Assembly (NCBI RefSeq): GCF_020883535.1
Contig: NZ_CP086654.1
Location: forward strand, 2,108,001 to 2,172,000
DNA length: 64,000 nt
Reading direction: 5' to 3'
Source: Staphylococcus ratti
Lineage (GTDB): Bacteria > Bacillota > Bacilli > Staphylococcales > Staphylococcaceae
Part shown: one piece after another, positions 40,863-53,168 of the stretch
Layout of the letters: each line of letters begins with the position of its first letter
Numbering within the stretch: the stretch's first letter is position 1
Notes under the pieces: generated by a model
Told to the model about the DNA's origin: nothing
Seen by the model: the letters and a program-made list of their open reading frames with translations, nothing else
Databases searched by the model: none
Translations under genes and position numbers: made by a program

Positions 40863-42036
40863 GATGACCTCCTCGTTCAATGTAGGCTTTTAATGCTTCT
40901 TCTGACAAGTCTTGATTTTTGACTTCATCATACAATTTTAAAAAATGCGTCGCAAATACTTTCTCGAATTTGACACGAGACGGCTTCCCTTCCGCCGCTT
41001 TTTGTTGTTGCCATATCGTTTTAACATCCTCAACATTTGTTGCTTCACTATCACTAAAAATATGAGGGTGACGACGAATCATTTTTTCAGATAAGCTAGC
41101 GACAATTTCTCGTGAATCCATGTAATCTTGTTTTCGTCCAATATTAGCATGTAATAAAACTTGAAGTAGTATATCTCCTAACTCTTCAATCATATGCCAA
41201 TCATCTTCATGATCAATCGCTTCAAAAAGCTCAAATGTTTCTTCAAGCAAATAACGTTTTAACGACTCATGCGTTTGAACTTTATCCCACGGGCATCCCG
41301 TTTCATCATCGACCAGTTTTGAAATGACTTGATCTGCAAAATCAAAGTCTCCATACAAAGCTGTGTCCTCTGTCACTTTCGGAATGACAACGCTAGTTAA
41401 ATTAGTAAATACATCTTCGTGGTCAAGCTCATACAAAGCACACGTATATTGTTTGGCACCGCTCTGATGCGCTCCGTCCACAATATGTACTTTAAAATCA
41501 TCCGGATAGCGTTGCATTAATGTTAATTTTAAATCTCCTGCTACCATCGCACTATATACTTGTGTGATTAAAGTCGTTGTTCTTGGATTTAAAGATGTTT
41601 CTTGGAGCGCTGTTGCATCAAGCATCGTAAATCCATCATTGGGATCCATAGCAACCGCCGCAAATACATCATCAATAAAACTTCTGCCCCCACGCACTTC
41701 CACAGCAACATTATATTGTGGTGCTTTTTTGAATAATAGTTGTGTTGTTGTTTCAGCGACTCTCGGGTGACCAGGCACGGCATAAACAATCGCTTCAGTT
41801 TGTGCGCGTTGTAAAAGTTCATCCGTAATGGCTTCATAAACCGGTTCGAATGTGTCGTATTGTTCGTATATGTCATCGAAACTGTGAATTTCTATATTTT
41901 CCATTTCTGAAATTACTGGATGGTCTTTCGTACGCACATACAACGTAGATTGCGCTTGTAAAAAACGATAGACACCTAAAGGCAAATCATCCAAACCGTA
42001 ATTGCCTAGACCAATAATTGAAATTTGATGTGTCAT
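40849..42036 (-). CDS. yabN: YabN: tetrapyrrole methylase-like domain fused to MazG
   Basis: A 395-residue fusion. The first part resembles SAM-dependent tetrapyrrole methylases (IIGLGNYGLDDLPLGVY at the start, YAVPGHPRVAETT near 83). The second is a MazG nucleotide pyrophosphohydrolase with the metal-binding EETFELFEAIDHED near 255 and EELGDILLQVLLHANI near 275. MazG enzymes remove abnormal nucleoside triphosphates; the methylase-like domain's role is unclear to me. It overlaps both neighbours, consistent with one operon. Confidence 0.9.
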   Translation of the reverse strand: MTHQISIIGLGNYGLDDLPLGVYRFLQAQSTLYVRTKDHPVISEMENIEIHSFDDIYEQYDTFEPVYEAITDELLQRAQTEAIVYAVPGHPRVAETTTQLLFKKAPQYNVAVEVRGGRSFIDDVFAAVAMDPNDGFTMLDATALQETSLNPRTTTLITQVYSAMVAGDLKLTLMQRYPDDFKVHIVDGAHQSGAKQYTCALYELDHEDVFTNLTSVVIPKVTEDTALYGDFDFADQVISKLVDDETGCPWDKVQTHESLKRYLLEETFELFEAIDHEDDWHMIEELGDILLQVLLHANIGRKQDYMDSREIVASLSEKMIRRHPHIFSDSEATNVEDVKTIWQQQKAAEGKPSRVKFEKVFATHFLKLYDEVKNQDLSEEALKAYIERGGHHETR

Positions 42037-43562
42037 GACGATCTCCTTTTCATAATAGGAATGATTTTATCACCGAATGGTAAATGTACCCATTCCTCCT
42101 CATCTAAAATATGCATCCATACAAGCATTAACACAATGCTTACTACGCCAATCATTGCACTAATTGCCAATTCGATTAGGCCACCAATTCTAGAAATCGA
42201 TGGAATAAGGTAATGTGTTAATTGTACACTAGCTGTCATTACCAATAAAGCGACAACCAATTTAAAATAAAATTTTCTTAGTGCATAAAGCCGATAAGCT
42301 TGTCTTATATGTCGATGTAAATAAATTGCAAACACAAGAAGTGCACATACTGTCGCAATGCTCGCTCCCACAATGCCAAAATGTGAGATTAAGAGCCAAT
42401 TTAGGAACGCTTTTATCACCAATCCCATACTAAAACCAATTAAAATAGCGCGATATTGATGCTGTACTTCTAAAAGTGCAATATACATCATAATTAACGA
42501 CACAAAAATAACCGTTAACATATAGATAGAGAGTGTTACAGTAAGTTCATTACTTTTGAAAAATACATGATTAAGCATGGGTAATAAATTCATCAATCCA
42601 ATCGCACTTGCACAACTAATAACGATAGTGATTTTTAAGGACGCGTTCGCGTAACTATTCATTTGTTGATACTGACCTGCTTTTCGAGTCTCAGTCAATA
42701 ATGGAATGAGTACGAAACAAAAAGTGGTTGTCACAATTAATCCCATTTGAATAAACGACGATCCTCGATCGTAAATACCTTTTTGCGTAATCGCTCGATT
42801 AAAAGATAAATGTTGCCAATGTTGTAATACATTAATAATCGTAAAACTGTCTACCACTTGCCACAAAATGACAATAAGTTGGCTCAACGCAAAAATCACC
42901 GTAGCAATAACAAATTGACGCCATTGTACCGTTTGTTGTACAGGGATACTTGGTAGTTTTACAAACCACCATAAAAAGACTGTAGCTCCTATAAAGCCTA
43001 AGGTGGAAGCAAGTATCGCCCACAAGCCAGCTTGATAAATCGACAAATGATGTTGTGTAAATAAAACGATGACAATCCCTATGATGCCAACACGTATCAT
43101 TTGTTCAATCACCTGTGAAAAAGCAGGTTTATTCATGTCAAATTTAGCTTGGAAATAACCGCGTAGCACACCTAGCATACCAACGACTAAAAATGCGACA
43201 CTCGCAGCACGTATCATCGGTGCAAGCGCGATATCCCCCATAATTTGAGCAATCCATTGCGCGCCTATCAAAAGTATCACGCAACATAACACGCCTACCA
43301 TTTGCAAAGTCACAATCAACTTCCGAATGAGTGAACGATTCGCTTCTTCGCCTTCAAGCATTTGCGTCAGTGCACTAGGTACTGCATTGCTAGCGAGAAC
43401 AACACCTAAAGCAACGATAGGATAAATTTGTTGATAGGCATATAAGCCATCATCTCCAAGGATATTTTGATAGGGAACACGATATAATGCGCTTAAAATT
43501 TTAACAATGATTAATGCAAGGGTTAAAACAATGACACCATTAAATGCAGATTTAGTCGACAT
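42033..43562 (-). CDS. Polysaccharide transporter / MurJ-like flippase, YabM-SpoVB family
   Basis: A 509-residue membrane protein of the MOP superfamily with about 14 hydrophobic segments. It begins with the family pattern [33 protein letters not shown]. Relatives flip lipid-linked sugars, including lipid II in the MurJ/SpoVB branch, but the substrate here is not known. The gene overlaps mfd by 11 bases, and its stop overlaps the yabN start, so it is translationally coupled to both. Confidence 0.85.
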   Translation of the reverse strand: MSTKSAFNGVIVLTLALIIVKILSALYRVPYQNILGDDGLYAYQQIYPIVALGVVLASNAVPSALTQMLEGEEANRSLIRKLIVTLQMVGVLCCVILLIGAQWIAQIMGDIALAPMIRAASVAFLVVGMLGVLRGYFQAKFDMNKPAFSQVIEQMIRVGIIGIVIVLFTQHHLSIYQAGLWAILASTLGFIGATVFLWWFVKLPSIPVQQTVQWRQFVIATVIFALSQLIVILWQVVDSFTIINVLQHWQHLSFNRAITQKGIYDRGSSFIQMGLIVTTTFCFVLIPLLTETRKAGQYQQMNSYANASLKITIVISCASAIGLMNLLPMLNHVFFKSNELTVTLSIYMLTVIFVSLIMMYIALLEVQHQYRAILIGFSMGLVIKAFLNWLLISHFGIVGASIATVCALLVFAIYLHRHIRQAYRLYALRKFYFKLVVALLVMTASVQLTHYLIPSISRIGGLIELAISAMIGVVSIVLMLVWMHILDEEEWVHLPFGDKIIPIMKRRSS

Positions 43563-46500
43563 GATCAAGTTTCAAACTTTCTTCCATCGTTTTAGCTAAA
43601 AACTTAAGCGACTCTAACCATTGTTTGCCTTTAGTAAGGGTCACTTTCATGCAACCCGCTTCAACGCCTACTTTCATACTTCTGCCAAGGGCTTCCGTAT
43701 TTTTAAAGAGTGCTTCCCCATCAATTCGATTCGTACCTTGTTGCGTCAATAAAATTTCTACCGTTTTGCCTTTATCTTTCACATTTTGTACACCTACCTT
43801 CATGAGATGCACTTTAATTTCAACTGTATCTAAAAGTTGGGCAACTTCTTGTGGATAATCATTAAAGCGATCTAGTAATTCGTCTTTAATATCCATCAAT
43901 TGTGTTTCCGTTTCCGTCGCACGTAGCTTTTTATAAATTTCAATCTTGGCTTGTTCATTGCGAATATATTCTGCTGGTAAATACGCATCCAAACGTAATT
44001 CCATCTCAATTTCAGGTACCGCTTGAACTTCTTTAATACCTCGTTTTTCATTAACTGCTTCTTCTAACATTTGAGAATATAAGTCGAAACCAACTGAATC
44101 AATAAAGCCGTGTTGTTGCTTACCTAATAAATTTCCTGCGCCACGAATATTTAAATCGCGCATCGCAATTTTAAAACCACTACCGAGCTCCGTAAACTCT
44201 TTAATCGCCTGGAGACGCTCTTCTGCTGTTTCATTGAGCACTTTATTAGGCGTATGAAGGAAATAAGCATAGCCTATGCGACTAGAACGCCCAACGCGTC
44301 CCCGAAGTTGATACAACTGACTTAATCCAAAACGGTCGGCTTCTTCAATAATTAATGTATTGGCATTAGGTACATCTACACCCGTCTCGATAATTGTTGT
44401 TGTGACAAGGATGTCATATTCACCATTAATAAAATCAAGCATCGTTTCTTCGAGATCGCGCTCAGGAAGTTGGCCATGCGCCACACCTATCGAAGCGTCC
44501 GGCATCAGCATTTGGAGCTGTTCTCGTTTTTCGTAAATAGACTGAACTTTGTTGTACAAATAAAAGACTTGGCCACCACGTGACAATTCGCGTTCTAACG
44601 CTTCTTTAATGAAATTCCCGTTTTGCTCTAAAACATAAGTTTGAACAGGAAAACGATTTTCAGGAGGCGTTTCGATAACCGATAAATCACGTACCCCTAA
44701 CATACTCATGTGTAATGTTCTAGGGATAGGCGTCGCCGTTAATGTTAATACGTCCACATTCGCTTTCAAAGACTTAATTTTTTCTTTATGGCGCACACCG
44801 AAGCGTTGTTCTTCATCAACAACAAGTAAGCCTAAATCTTTGTACTCTACCGTTTTGCCTAACAGTTTATGTGTACCAACTACAATATCTACAAAGCCTG
44901 ATTTTAAGCCTTCTTTCGTTTCACGAACCTCTTTCGGTGTTCTAAAACGACTCATTAAATGTATTTCAACTGGAAAATCTCTCATTCGTTCAATTAATGT
45001 CTCGTAGTGCTGTTGCGCTAAAATCGTCGTTGGAACTAGAAAAGCGACTTGTTTCCCTGACATTACCGCTTTAAAAGCAGCGCGCACAGCAACTTCAGTT
45101 TTCCCGTAACCTACATCGCCACAAAGCAAACGATCCATAGGGCGTGCTTGCTCCATGTCATTTTTAATTTCTTCGATTGACTTCGCTTGGTCTTCTGTTA
45201 ATTCATAAGGAAAGTCCATTTCAAATACTTGTTGTTCTTCTGTATCAGGACCAAATTGATAGCCTTCTGATTTTTCACGTTCTTTATACAAGGCGATTAA
45301 TTCGTCTGCAATATCTTCTACGCTACTTTGAACTTTGGCTTTCGTTTTTTTCCAATCGCTTCCACCTAGTTTGTAAAGTTTCGGCGTCTTATCTTCGGAA
45401 CCTACATATTTTTGGACTTGCTCCATTTGATCAACAGGTACAAACAATTGGTCTGTACCTTTATATTGAATTTTGATGTAGTCTCGGTGAACGTCTCCAA
45501 CTTCTAACGTTTCAACACCTAAATAACGCCCCACACCGTGATGAATGTGAACCACATAATCTCCAACATTGAGCTCTTGATAAGATTTAATTTTTTCAGC
45601 ATTACTAATCGTTTTACGACGTTTTTTAGATGCTTTCTTTTGCTTAGATTTGAATAACTCACGCTCTGTAATGACAACTAAAGACATGTATGGGAGCTCA
45701 AATCCTTCAGATAAACTCCCTTCGATAATCGTCGCATGCCCCGCTTCAAGTTGAGCGACTTCCGCATTTAATAACGTCGGAACGTGAATTTCACTTAACA
45801 TCGCTTGAATACGGTCTTTTTTCGTTTCTGTTTCAGCGATAATAACCATACGATAGCCTTGTTTCATATAACGTTGAAATTCAGAGGTCATAATATCATA
45901 TTGACCATAAAACTGTTGAACTGGTTTACAAGAAAATTTCATCATCTGGTTAAGTTTGACGGACATAGAAGCTGTAAAAAGCGTATAATATGTGACAGGT
46001 CGCTGCGCTAACATATGTTCAATCGCATCATTAACCATAAAACGTTGTCCTATAAAACCTTTTCCTGATTCAATCAAATTTTGTAAAAAGTCTTCTGTTT
46101 CTGTTGTTAACGTTTCTTCTGTTTCTTTAACACGATTAAACTCATAAACCATAACGACCACATTGTCTTTAAAATAATCCAGCAATGTCGTTTCTTTTTC
46201 ATACATAAATGCAACAAGTCGTCTCAAAACTTGTGGATCCTGTAACTCATCCTCAATAATATTAAAACTATCGTACGTATCTTTAACTTCTTGACGGACA
46301 GATTTATCAATTTTTGGACGTGTTGCTTCATAGGCGGCTTTTAATTCTGTAATCAAATTTTGACGAACTTCAGGAGTAATAATATAGTCATGCGCCGATG
46401 TTATGTCCACATGTTGAATATTATCTGAAGAGCGTTGTGTTTCCACATCAAACTTGCGAATAGAGTCGACTTCTGTATCAAATAATTCAATACGTACGGG

Positions 46501-47064
46501 TTCACCTAATAACGGATAAATATCAATAATACCACCACGCAAAGAAAATTCACCGATATTTGACACGACAGACTCACGACGATAACCCATATTTACCAGT
46601 CGTGCTAAAAAATGGTCAACCTCTATATCTTCTCCAACCTCAAGATGCAATTGGTGTGCTTGCCATATCGCTTTAGGCGTCACTAACTTTTTCAATCCAT
46701 TTAACGGAATGACAAACAAGCCTCGACGTTCATGTGCGAGTGCCGTCAAGGTGCGGACACGTTCGCTCATAAGCTCCGGGCTTTGCGTTGAAAATTCTTC
46801 GGTCATAATGTCTTGAACAGGATATTTATAAATCTCATCATCTGGTACAAATTGCAGTAAATCAGACTCAAGTTTATCCATTTGATAGAGATTATTTGTA
46901 ATGAGTAGTACTTGTCTGTGTGTGCTATGATACGTTTCTGCAATCATCGCCGCTTTAGCACTTGGCATTAGACCTGTCACAAGCACATTGTCTTCTCCAA
47001 CATGTGCCATCAATTCTTTAAATTGTCTATCTCTATTGATTATTTCATTAATTATTGATTTCAC
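43552..47064 (-). CDS. mfd: Transcription-repair coupling factor
   Basis: ATP-driven translocase that removes RNA polymerase stalled at lesions and recruits UvrA. The 1,170-residue protein has a UvrB-like start, the RNA-polymerase-interacting domain near 495-560 ([16 protein letters not shown]), and a RecG-like motor with [11 protein letters not shown] near 645, DEEQRFG near 745, TATPIPRTL near 775 and [14 protein letters not shown] near 920. The start overlaps the pth stop by four bases. Confidence 0.97.
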   Translation of the reverse strand: MKSIINEIINRDRQFKELMAHVGEDNVLVTGLMPSAKAAMIAETYHSTHRQVLLITNNLYQMDKLESDLLQFVPDDEIYKYPVQDIMTEEFSTQSPELMSERVRTLTALAHERRGLFVIPLNGLKKLVTPKAIWQAHQLHLEVGEDIEVDHFLARLVNMGYRRESVVSNIGEFSLRGGIIDIYPLLGEPVRIELFDTEVDSIRKFDVETQRSSDNIQHVDITSAHDYIITPEVRQNLITELKAAYEATRPKIDKSVRQEVKDTYDSFNIIEDELQDPQVLRRLVAFMYEKETTLLDYFKDNVVVMVYEFNRVKETEETLTTETEDFLQNLIESGKGFIGQRFMVNDAIEHMLAQRPVTYYTLFTASMSVKLNQMMKFSCKPVQQFYGQYDIMTSEFQRYMKQGYRMVIIAETETKKDRIQAMLSEIHVPTLLNAEVAQLEAGHATIIEGSLSEGFELPYMSLVVITERELFKSKQKKASKKRRKTISNAEKIKSYQELNVGDYVVHIHHGVGRYLGVETLEVGDVHRDYIKIQYKGTDQLFVPVDQMEQVQKYVGSEDKTPKLYKLGGSDWKKTKAKVQSSVEDIADELIALYKEREKSEGYQFGPDTEEQQVFEMDFPYELTEDQAKSIEEIKNDMEQARPMDRLLCGDVGYGKTEVAVRAAFKAVMSGKQVAFLVPTTILAQQHYETLIERMRDFPVEIHLMSRFRTPKEVRETKEGLKSGFVDIVVGTHKLLGKTVEYKDLGLLVVDEEQRFGVRHKEKIKSLKANVDVLTLTATPIPRTLHMSMLGVRDLSVIETPPENRFPVQTYVLEQNGNFIKEALERELSRGGQVFYLYNKVQSIYEKREQLQMLMPDASIGVAHGQLPERDLEETMLDFINGEYDILVTTTIIETGVDVPNANTLIIEEADRFGLSQLYQLRGRVGRSSRIGYAYFLHTPNKVLNETAEERLQAIKEFTELGSGFKIAMRDLNIRGAGNLLGKQQHGFIDSVGFDLYSQMLEEAVNEKRGIKEVQAVPEIEMELRLDAYLPAEYIRNEQAKIEIYKKLRATETETQLMDIKDELLDRFNDYPQEVAQLLDTVEIKVHLMKVGVQNVKDKGKTVEILLTQQGTNRIDGEALFKNTEALGRSMKVGVEAGCMKVTLTKGKQWLESLKFLAKTMEESLKLDHVD

Positions 47065-47630
47065 TTTACTTCACCATTATATTGATTCATTACATTTTCG
47101 AATTTTTCATTTTGAATAAATGCCTCTACGGCATCCGCAACATATTCAATAACCGGTTGCATCGTTTTCATTTCTTCAGAAGAAAACTTTTGTAACACGT
47201 AATCGACGATAGGAATACGTGAAGATCGATCAATTCCTATGCGAATGCGTTTAAATTCTTGTGTTCCTAAATGCTGAATGATTGATTTAATACCGTTATG
47301 TCCTCCAGCACTCCCTTTTTGTCGGAGACGAATTTGACCTTGCGTTAGATCTAAATCATCATATAAAACTAAAATATCTTCAATTTCGATATTGTAGTAA
47401 TTCATCAGCGGCTTAAGTGCTTCGCCTGATAAATTCATAAAAGTTAGTGGTTCTAAAAAGATTACTTTTTCGCCAAATAAATGTTCAACAGTGTAGGCAC
47501 CACGAAATTTTTGTTTATCTAACTTAAATTGATGACGGTCCAAAAGGTAATCGATTACTTCAAAACCAATATTATGACGTGTTTGTTCATATTTTTTGCC
47601 GATATTTCCTAAACCGACGATGAGTTTCAT
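47061..47630 (-). CDS. pth: Peptidyl-tRNA hydrolase
   Basis: Releases tRNA from peptidyl-tRNA that drops off the ribosome. The 189-residue protein has [18 protein letters not shown] at the start, with the catalytic histidine near residue 20, [15 protein letters not shown] near 57, and [24 protein letters not shown] near 90-113. GGGGAGG precedes the ATG. It is the first gene of the pth-mfd-flippase-yabN-rqcP-divIC string. Confidence 0.96.
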   Translation of the reverse strand: MKLIVGLGNIGKKYEQTRHNIGFEVIDYLLDRHQFKLDKQKFRGAYTVEHLFGEKVIFLEPLTFMNLSGEALKPLMNYYNIEIEDILVLYDDLDLTQGQIRLRQKGSAGGHNGIKSIIQHLGTQEFKRIRIGIDRSSRIPIVDYVLQKFSSEEMKTMQPVIEYVADAVEAFIQNEKFENVMNQYNGEVK

Positions 47631-48006
47631 TATGTGTCCTCCCCGAAATCATCTTTAACGTTCCTTATTCATCACTCTTACATACTAACACATAATTATA
47701 CATCTCCGAGAATTAAACGCTATAAAAAAGGCGTCTAGTTGGTATGAAAGTAGTATATCCTTATTATGCTTTATCACCTTTTAGCATTTTGAGTGTTCAT
47801 TCTATAGCGTAGTATTCATCATAATCAAGTAATATCAATTGATTTTTGTCGTCTCACTTTTCCAGTGACCACTTCTTTTTTTGTTTAGGTACAAGTATAT
47901 CCCCTTGCATTAACAAGACTAAACTTCATTTTACAAACGAAATAACCATCGATGAACCTTATGAAACCCCTGTCATCTCTCCTCCACCAAATAAAATTGA
48001 GACGTT
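47631..48006. other. pth-rplY intergenic region; possible small or decayed gene
   Basis: About 375 bases without a recognised gene. On the minus strand near 47975 a strong Shine-Dalgarno GGAGGAGAG directly precedes an ATG that opens only five codons (MTGVS). A nearby ATG opens seven codons (MVISFVK), and beyond its stop the same frame stays open for about 23 codons (ending in a K-rich stretch, VPKQKKKWSLEK). This may be a leader peptide, a decayed gene or chance. Nothing else was recognised. Confidence 0.35.
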
Positions 48007-48047
48007 AAAAAAGACACAATAGCGGCAATAGCCGATATTGTGTCTTT
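48007..48047 (-). terminator. Terminator after rplY
   Basis: AAAGACACAATA / TATTGTGTCTTT stem with an inner GGC/GCC pair, followed by TTTTTTAACG on the minus strand. Confidence 0.93.
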
Positions 48048-48061
48048 CTGAGTTGAGAAGA

Positions 48062-48721
48062 TTAAGCTTCTTCTTTATCTTCTTCGCTTGCTTCAGTAGA
48101 TTCACCGATAACTTCTGGCTCTTCTGTTTGATCTTCGCCTTCCATAGCAGCGATTTCTTCTTCAGTTGGCTCTTCAGTAGGAACAACTACTGATACAACT
48201 GTTTCATCTTGAGCAGTTTCAATTGTGAAGTCGCCAGTTACTTTAATGTCAGCAACTGATAAACTTTCGTTTACGTCTAATTCAGTAACGTCAACTTCGA
48301 TTGATTCAGGAATGTTATCTGGAGTAGCAGTCACTTCAAGGTTGAATAATGGTTGCTCAACAACGCCGCCTTCATTAGCACCTTTCGCTTCACCAACTAA
48401 GTTTACAGGTACTTCTACAGTACGTTCTTCACTCATGTTGATCGCTAAGAAGTCGATGTGTGTGATTTGGTTTTTAAGTGGATCAAATTGGTAATCAGAT
48501 ACCATAACTTTGATTTCTTTAGAACCTACGCCTAATTGGATAACACCGTTACGTCCAACTTCACGAATTAATTTGATGAATTCAACTTCATCAACTTTTA
48601 CAGATACGTTTTTAGTACCGTATCCATATACTACTGCAGGTACTTTACCTGCTTCACGGATTTTACGTAAGTCACCGCGAGTTTGTTTACCTTGACGAAT
48701 AATAGACTTTAAAGAAGCCAT
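48062..48721 (-). CDS. rplY: 50S ribosomal protein bL25, CTC family
   Basis: 5S rRNA-binding ribosomal protein of the longer CTC/TL5 type. The 219-residue protein has the L25 domain (about 1-92, [26 protein letters not shown]) and a second beta domain (95-185), then a strongly acidic tail. The start [11 protein letters not shown] is chosen over an upstream in-frame ATG because AAGGTGG precedes it. It binds 5S RNA of the kind encoded three times in this window. A structured 5' leader with its own promoter precedes it. Confidence 0.94.
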   Translation of the reverse strand: MASLKSIIRQGKQTRGDLRKIREAGKVPAVVYGYGTKNVSVKVDEVEFIKLIREVGRNGVIQLGVGSKEIKVMVSDYQFDPLKNQITHIDFLAINMSEERTVEVPVNLVGEAKGANEGGVVEQPLFNLEVTATPDNIPESIEVDVTELDVNESLSVADIKVTGDFTIETAQDETVVSVVVPTEEPTEEEIAAMEGEDQTEEPEVIGESTEASEEDKEEA

Positions 48722-48754
48722 ATTTCGTTTCCACCTTTCTTCATGCACCTATGT

Positions 48755-48798
48755 GCAAGCACTTGCCCATCAACTGTGCGTCGCTTGCAAGTGTGTAT
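48755..48798 (-). other. Hairpin in the rplY leader
   Basis: On the minus strand CACTTGC pairs with GCAAGTG across about 20 bases, followed by a further partly self-complementary GCAAGTGCTTGC. It lies between the rplY promoter and its Shine-Dalgarno site. Possible autoregulatory leader; no known leader class was recognised. Confidence 0.45.
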
Positions 48799-48824
48799 TT
48801 GTCCGTAATGACACGAACAGAAAT

Positions 48825-48853
48825 ATTTTACACAAATTTTACGTTTGCGTCAA
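48825..48853 (-). promoter_or_regulatory. Promoter of rplY
   Basis: TTGACG (48848-48853), a 17-base spacer and TAAAAT (48825-48830) on the minus strand, just after the prs stop codon. It gives a leader of about 95 bases. Confidence 0.82.
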
Positions 48854-48859
48854 CACTAC

Positions 48860-49825
48860 TTAGTCAAATAAAACACTTACAGATTCGCGCTCATATACAC
48901 GTACAATGGCTTGCGCTAATAATTCTGCTACTGATAATTCTTTAATATTATTTGGCTTTTGTTCGTCTTTCAACTGAATTGAGTTCGTTACAATAAGTTC
49001 TTTAATCGCTGAATTTTCAATACGTTCTTTAGCTGGACCAGATAAAACTGGGTGTGTACAACATGCATACACCTCTGTAGCTCCTTTATCTTTCAACGCT
49101 TGTGCCGCTAGCGTAATTGTGCCTGCAGTATCGATAATATCATCGATAATAATTGCTGTACGGCCTTCAATTTCACCGACAATATTCATAACTTCTGCCA
49201 CGTTTGGTTTAGGGCGACGTTTATCGATAATCGCAATTGGCGTTTTCAAAAAGTCTGCTAATTTACGCGCACGTGTCACACCACCATGGTCCGGTGACAC
49301 GACCACGCATTTTTCAGGATCGATGTCTTTGTTGTTTAAGAAATAGTCCGCTAAAATAGGGACACCCATTAAGTGATCAATTGGAATATCGAAGAAACCT
49401 TGAATTTGTGGCGCATGCAAATCTAGAGCAATCATGCGATCTGCGCCTGCAGTTTCAAATAAATCTGCTACAAGTTTAGCAGTGATAGGTTCACGGCTAC
49501 GTGCTTTACGGTCTTGTCTCGCATATCCATAGTAAGGCACTACAATAGAAATGTTCGCTGCAGACGCACGTTTACATGCATCAATCATAATGAGTAATTC
49601 CATTAAATGCACATTGACAGGATTTGATGTAGGTTGAATGATGAACACATCACACCCACGAATGCTTTCTTCAATGTTGATTTGGATTTCTCCATCGCTA
49701 AAACGCTTAACTGTACATTTACCTAATTCGACACCTACGTGATCCGCTACTTCTTGAGCTAGGGGTTCATTACCTTTCAATGAGAAAATTTTTAAAGACG
49801 AATTTTTATATTCGGTATTTAACAT
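48860..49825 (-). CDS. prs: Ribose-phosphate pyrophosphokinase
   Basis: Makes PRPP from ribose 5-phosphate and ATP for nucleotide, histidine and tryptophan synthesis. The 321-residue protein has the signature [18 protein letters not shown] near residue 133, the flexible-loop arginine region [18 protein letters not shown] near 100 and the PRPP-binding loop [13 protein letters not shown] near 220. It follows glmU by about 70 bases, the usual order. Confidence 0.97.
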   Translation of the reverse strand: MLNTEYKNSSLKIFSLKGNEPLAQEVADHVGVELGKCTVKRFSDGEIQINIEESIRGCDVFIIQPTSNPVNVHLMELLIMIDACKRASAANISIVVPYYGYARQDRKARSREPITAKLVADLFETAGADRMIALDLHAPQIQGFFDIPIDHLMGVPILADYFLNNKDIDPEKCVVVSPDHGGVTRARKLADFLKTPIAIIDKRRPKPNVAEVMNIVGEIEGRTAIIIDDIIDTAGTITLAAQALKDKGATEVYACCTHPVLSGPAKERIENSAIKELIVTNSIQLKDEQKPNNIKELSVAELLAQAIVRVYERESVSVLFD

Positions 49826-49896
49826 GTTTTATCCTCCAATATGATCTAGGGTTTGTTGATTGATGTATTGATATAAATAGTTTTCACTGTAAAAGT

Positions 49897-51282
<1,386 letters not shown>

Positions 51283-51297
51283 TTACACTTCTACACA

Positions 51298-51327
51298 ATT
51301 ATAATTTAAGCGAAGTGTTACTTTCAA
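51298..51327 (-). promoter_or_regulatory. Promoter of glmU-prs
   Basis: TTGAAA (51322-51327), an 18-base spacer and TATAAT (51298-51303) on the minus strand, about 35 bases before the glmU start and after the spoVG terminator. Confidence 0.75.
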
Positions 51328-51477
51328 GAAGTAAACGAAGAAATGAAGTGACTCTTCGATTTTTACGTCAGACTTTTATGTAGAAACATGCATCAACTCA
51401 AAGATAAATGTACTTTTGATAAAAATTGTTACAATTTAATTATGTAGTTATACAACCACTCATATAAATGCATGCTA

Positions 51478-51526
51478 ATAAAAAAGGATTTTACAGTTGA
51501 ACAGAATCTCAACCATAAAATCCTTT
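51478..51526 (-). terminator. Terminator after spoVG
   Basis: AAAGGATTTTA / TAAAATCCTTT stem with an inner GGTTGA/TCAACT pairing, followed by TTTTTTATT on the minus strand. Confidence 0.92.
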
Positions 51527-51542
51527 CTACCATAACGGAAAA

Positions 51543-51857
51543 TTAAACTTCCTCGTTATTTTCTGATTCATTTTTATCTTCGTCATTCTGGCTTGGAATA
51601 ACTTCATCAGTCTCTTCATATACTTTCATTACAGCATCCTGAATCTCTTGACGCATTTCAGAATTAATAGGATGTGCAATGTCGCGGAATTCACCATCTG
51701 GTGTACGTTTACTTGGCATTGCTACGAAAAGTCCTGAATTCCCTTCAATTACGCGCAAATCATGAATTACGAATGATTCATCTAATGTAATTGATACAAG
51801 AGCTTTCATTCTTCCATCAGTTTGTATTTTTCTAAGTCTGACATCTGTCACTTTCAT
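51543..51857 (-). CDS. spoVG: Regulatory protein SpoVG
   Basis: Small nucleic-acid-binding regulator affecting capsule, virulence factors and cell-wall functions in staphylococci. The 104-residue protein has the conserved start [11 protein letters not shown], the DNA-contact region [16 protein letters not shown] near 69-84, and an acidic tail. It lies directly after yabJ, the conserved pair that in S. aureus is controlled by sigma-B. I could not find a convincing sigma-B promoter here. Confidence 0.96.
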   Translation of the reverse strand: MKVTDVRLRKIQTDGRMKALVSITLDESFVIHDLRVIEGNSGLFVAMPSKRTPDGEFRDIAHPINSEMRQEIQDAVMKVYEETDEVIPSQNDEDKNESENNEEV

Positions 51858-51919
51858 GTAGTGAGCCCCCCATAGTATATAAGTTAAAAAATGTAGTTAA
51901 TTAAGAAGTTCAAGTATGT

Positions 51920-52300
51920 TTATACATCCTTAACTTCAGCGATGACTTCGATTTCAATTTTAACGTCTTTGGGTAAACGTGCTACCTCAACCGCACTTCT
52001 CGCAGGTTTATGCGAGCTGAAGTACGAGCCGTAAACTTCATTTACCTTTTGGAAATTTTCCATATCAGACAAGAAAACTAAAACTTTTACGACATGATCC
52101 AAATCTGAGCCTGCCGCATTAAGAACAGCTTTTAGATTTTCAAACACTTGCTTTGTCTGTACTTCTACATCATCACTTACAATTTTACCTTCCAAATTTA
52201 AAGGTATTTGTCCTGACGTATAGACCAAACCATTCACGATAGTTGCATGTGAATATGGGCCTACCGCAGCAGGCGCTTTATCTGTGTTAATTGTTTTCAT
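51920..52300 (-). CDS. yabJ: RidA-family enamine/imine deaminase YabJ
   Basis: RidA proteins hydrolyse reactive 2-aminoacrylate released by PLP enzymes. The 126-residue protein has [26 protein letters not shown]-type start, the conserved arginine in [15 protein letters not shown] near 103, and the usual length. It is followed by spoVG and lies 18 bases after purR. A role alongside the PLP enzymes elsewhere in the window is an inference. Confidence 0.94.
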   Translation of the reverse strand: MKTINTDKAPAAVGPYSHATIVNGLVYTSGQIPLNLEGKIVSDDVEVQTKQVFENLKAVLNAAGSDLDHVVKVLVFLSDMENFQKVNEVYGSYFSSHKPARSAVEVARLPKDVKIEIEVIAEVKDV

Positions 52301-52318
52301 TTGTGATAAACGCTCCTT

Positions 52319-53146
52319 TTAATTTTCAAATTTAGAAAGGCTGTTCCCCGCTTCGACTTTAAACGCTTGGTTGTATTCATCGACATCGGACAAACGGACT
52401 AAGGAAGTATAGTCTTCAATTAATCGTTGCTTGACTTCTTTAGATTCTACAAGTACCGATACCCCTTTTACTTCGGCTTTAAACTCATTCATTAAATTGA
52501 TTACGCCATTTATTGAACCACCTGCACGCATAAAGTCATCGATGATTAAAACTTTTGAGTGTTCTTTTAAAGTACGCTTTGAAAGCACCATCGTTTCTAT
52601 TTTACGCGTTGAACCTGAAACGTAATTAATCGAGACGGTTGACCCTTCTGTCACTTTATTATCTTTTCTGATTACTACTACTGGTAAGTTTAAAACACTA
52701 GCGACTGCATTTGCGAGTGAAATACCTTTTGTCGCAATCGTTACTACTGCATCCAATTCTTCATGCATATAAAGTGTCGCGATCAGTTTACCGACACGTT
52801 TTAGCAAAGGCGGATTCCCAACAAGATCTGATAAAAACAAATAACCACCTGGAAGCAATCGTTCTTTTTCCTGTAGTAGTGTGATTAATTCATTAATTAC
52901 CGCTTCTGCTTCTGCTTTTTGCATTTCTGGGCGATAGCGCACACCGCCACTCGCACCAGCTACCGTTTCAATTGTGCCAAGTCCTTCTTCAAGAAGTGTA
53001 TCTTTAATGATTTGAACATCTTCACTAATAGAAGATTTTGCCTGTTTAAATTTAGTAACAAAAAATGTTAGTGGGACTAGTTTATTCGGATTATTAATTA
53101 AATATTGTGTCATGAAGACGATACGTTCACTTCTTTTGTACCTCAT
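52319..53146 (-). CDS. purR: Purine repressor PurR (Bacillus type)
   Basis: Repressor of purine genes with an N-terminal winged helix (about 1-70, MRYKRSERIVFMTQYL) and a PRTase-like domain binding PRPP, seen as KVLIIDDFMRAGGSINGV near 200. The 275-residue length is normal. PRPP releases it from DNA, which ties it to the nearby prs product. It is unrelated to the LacI-type PurR of enterics. It follows ispE by about 20 bases. Confidence 0.95.
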   Translation of the reverse strand: MRYKRSERIVFMTQYLINNPNKLVPLTFFVTKFKQAKSSISEDVQIIKDTLLEEGLGTIETVAGASGGVRYRPEMQKAEAEAVINELITLLQEKERLLPGGYLFLSDLVGNPPLLKRVGKLIATLYMHEELDAVVTIATKGISLANAVASVLNLPVVVIRKDNKVTEGSTVSINYVSGSTRKIETMVLSKRTLKEHSKVLIIDDFMRAGGSINGVINLMNEFKAEVKGVSVLVESKEVKQRLIEDYTSLVRLSDVDEYNQAFKVEAGNSLSKFEN

Positions 53147-53168
53147 GTATCATCAAATCCTTTCAAAA

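Noticed and set aside
41589-41876. Open frame overlapping yabN out of frame, and similar antisense ORFs in clpC, ftsH, mfd and radA
   Set aside because: Shadows of well-supported genes with no Shine-Dalgarno site or recognisable domains.
52319-52370. Possible sigma-B promoter (GTTTAA) for yabJ-spoVG at the end of purR
   Set aside because: The downstream GGGGAAC is too close and does not match GGGTAT at proper spacing.
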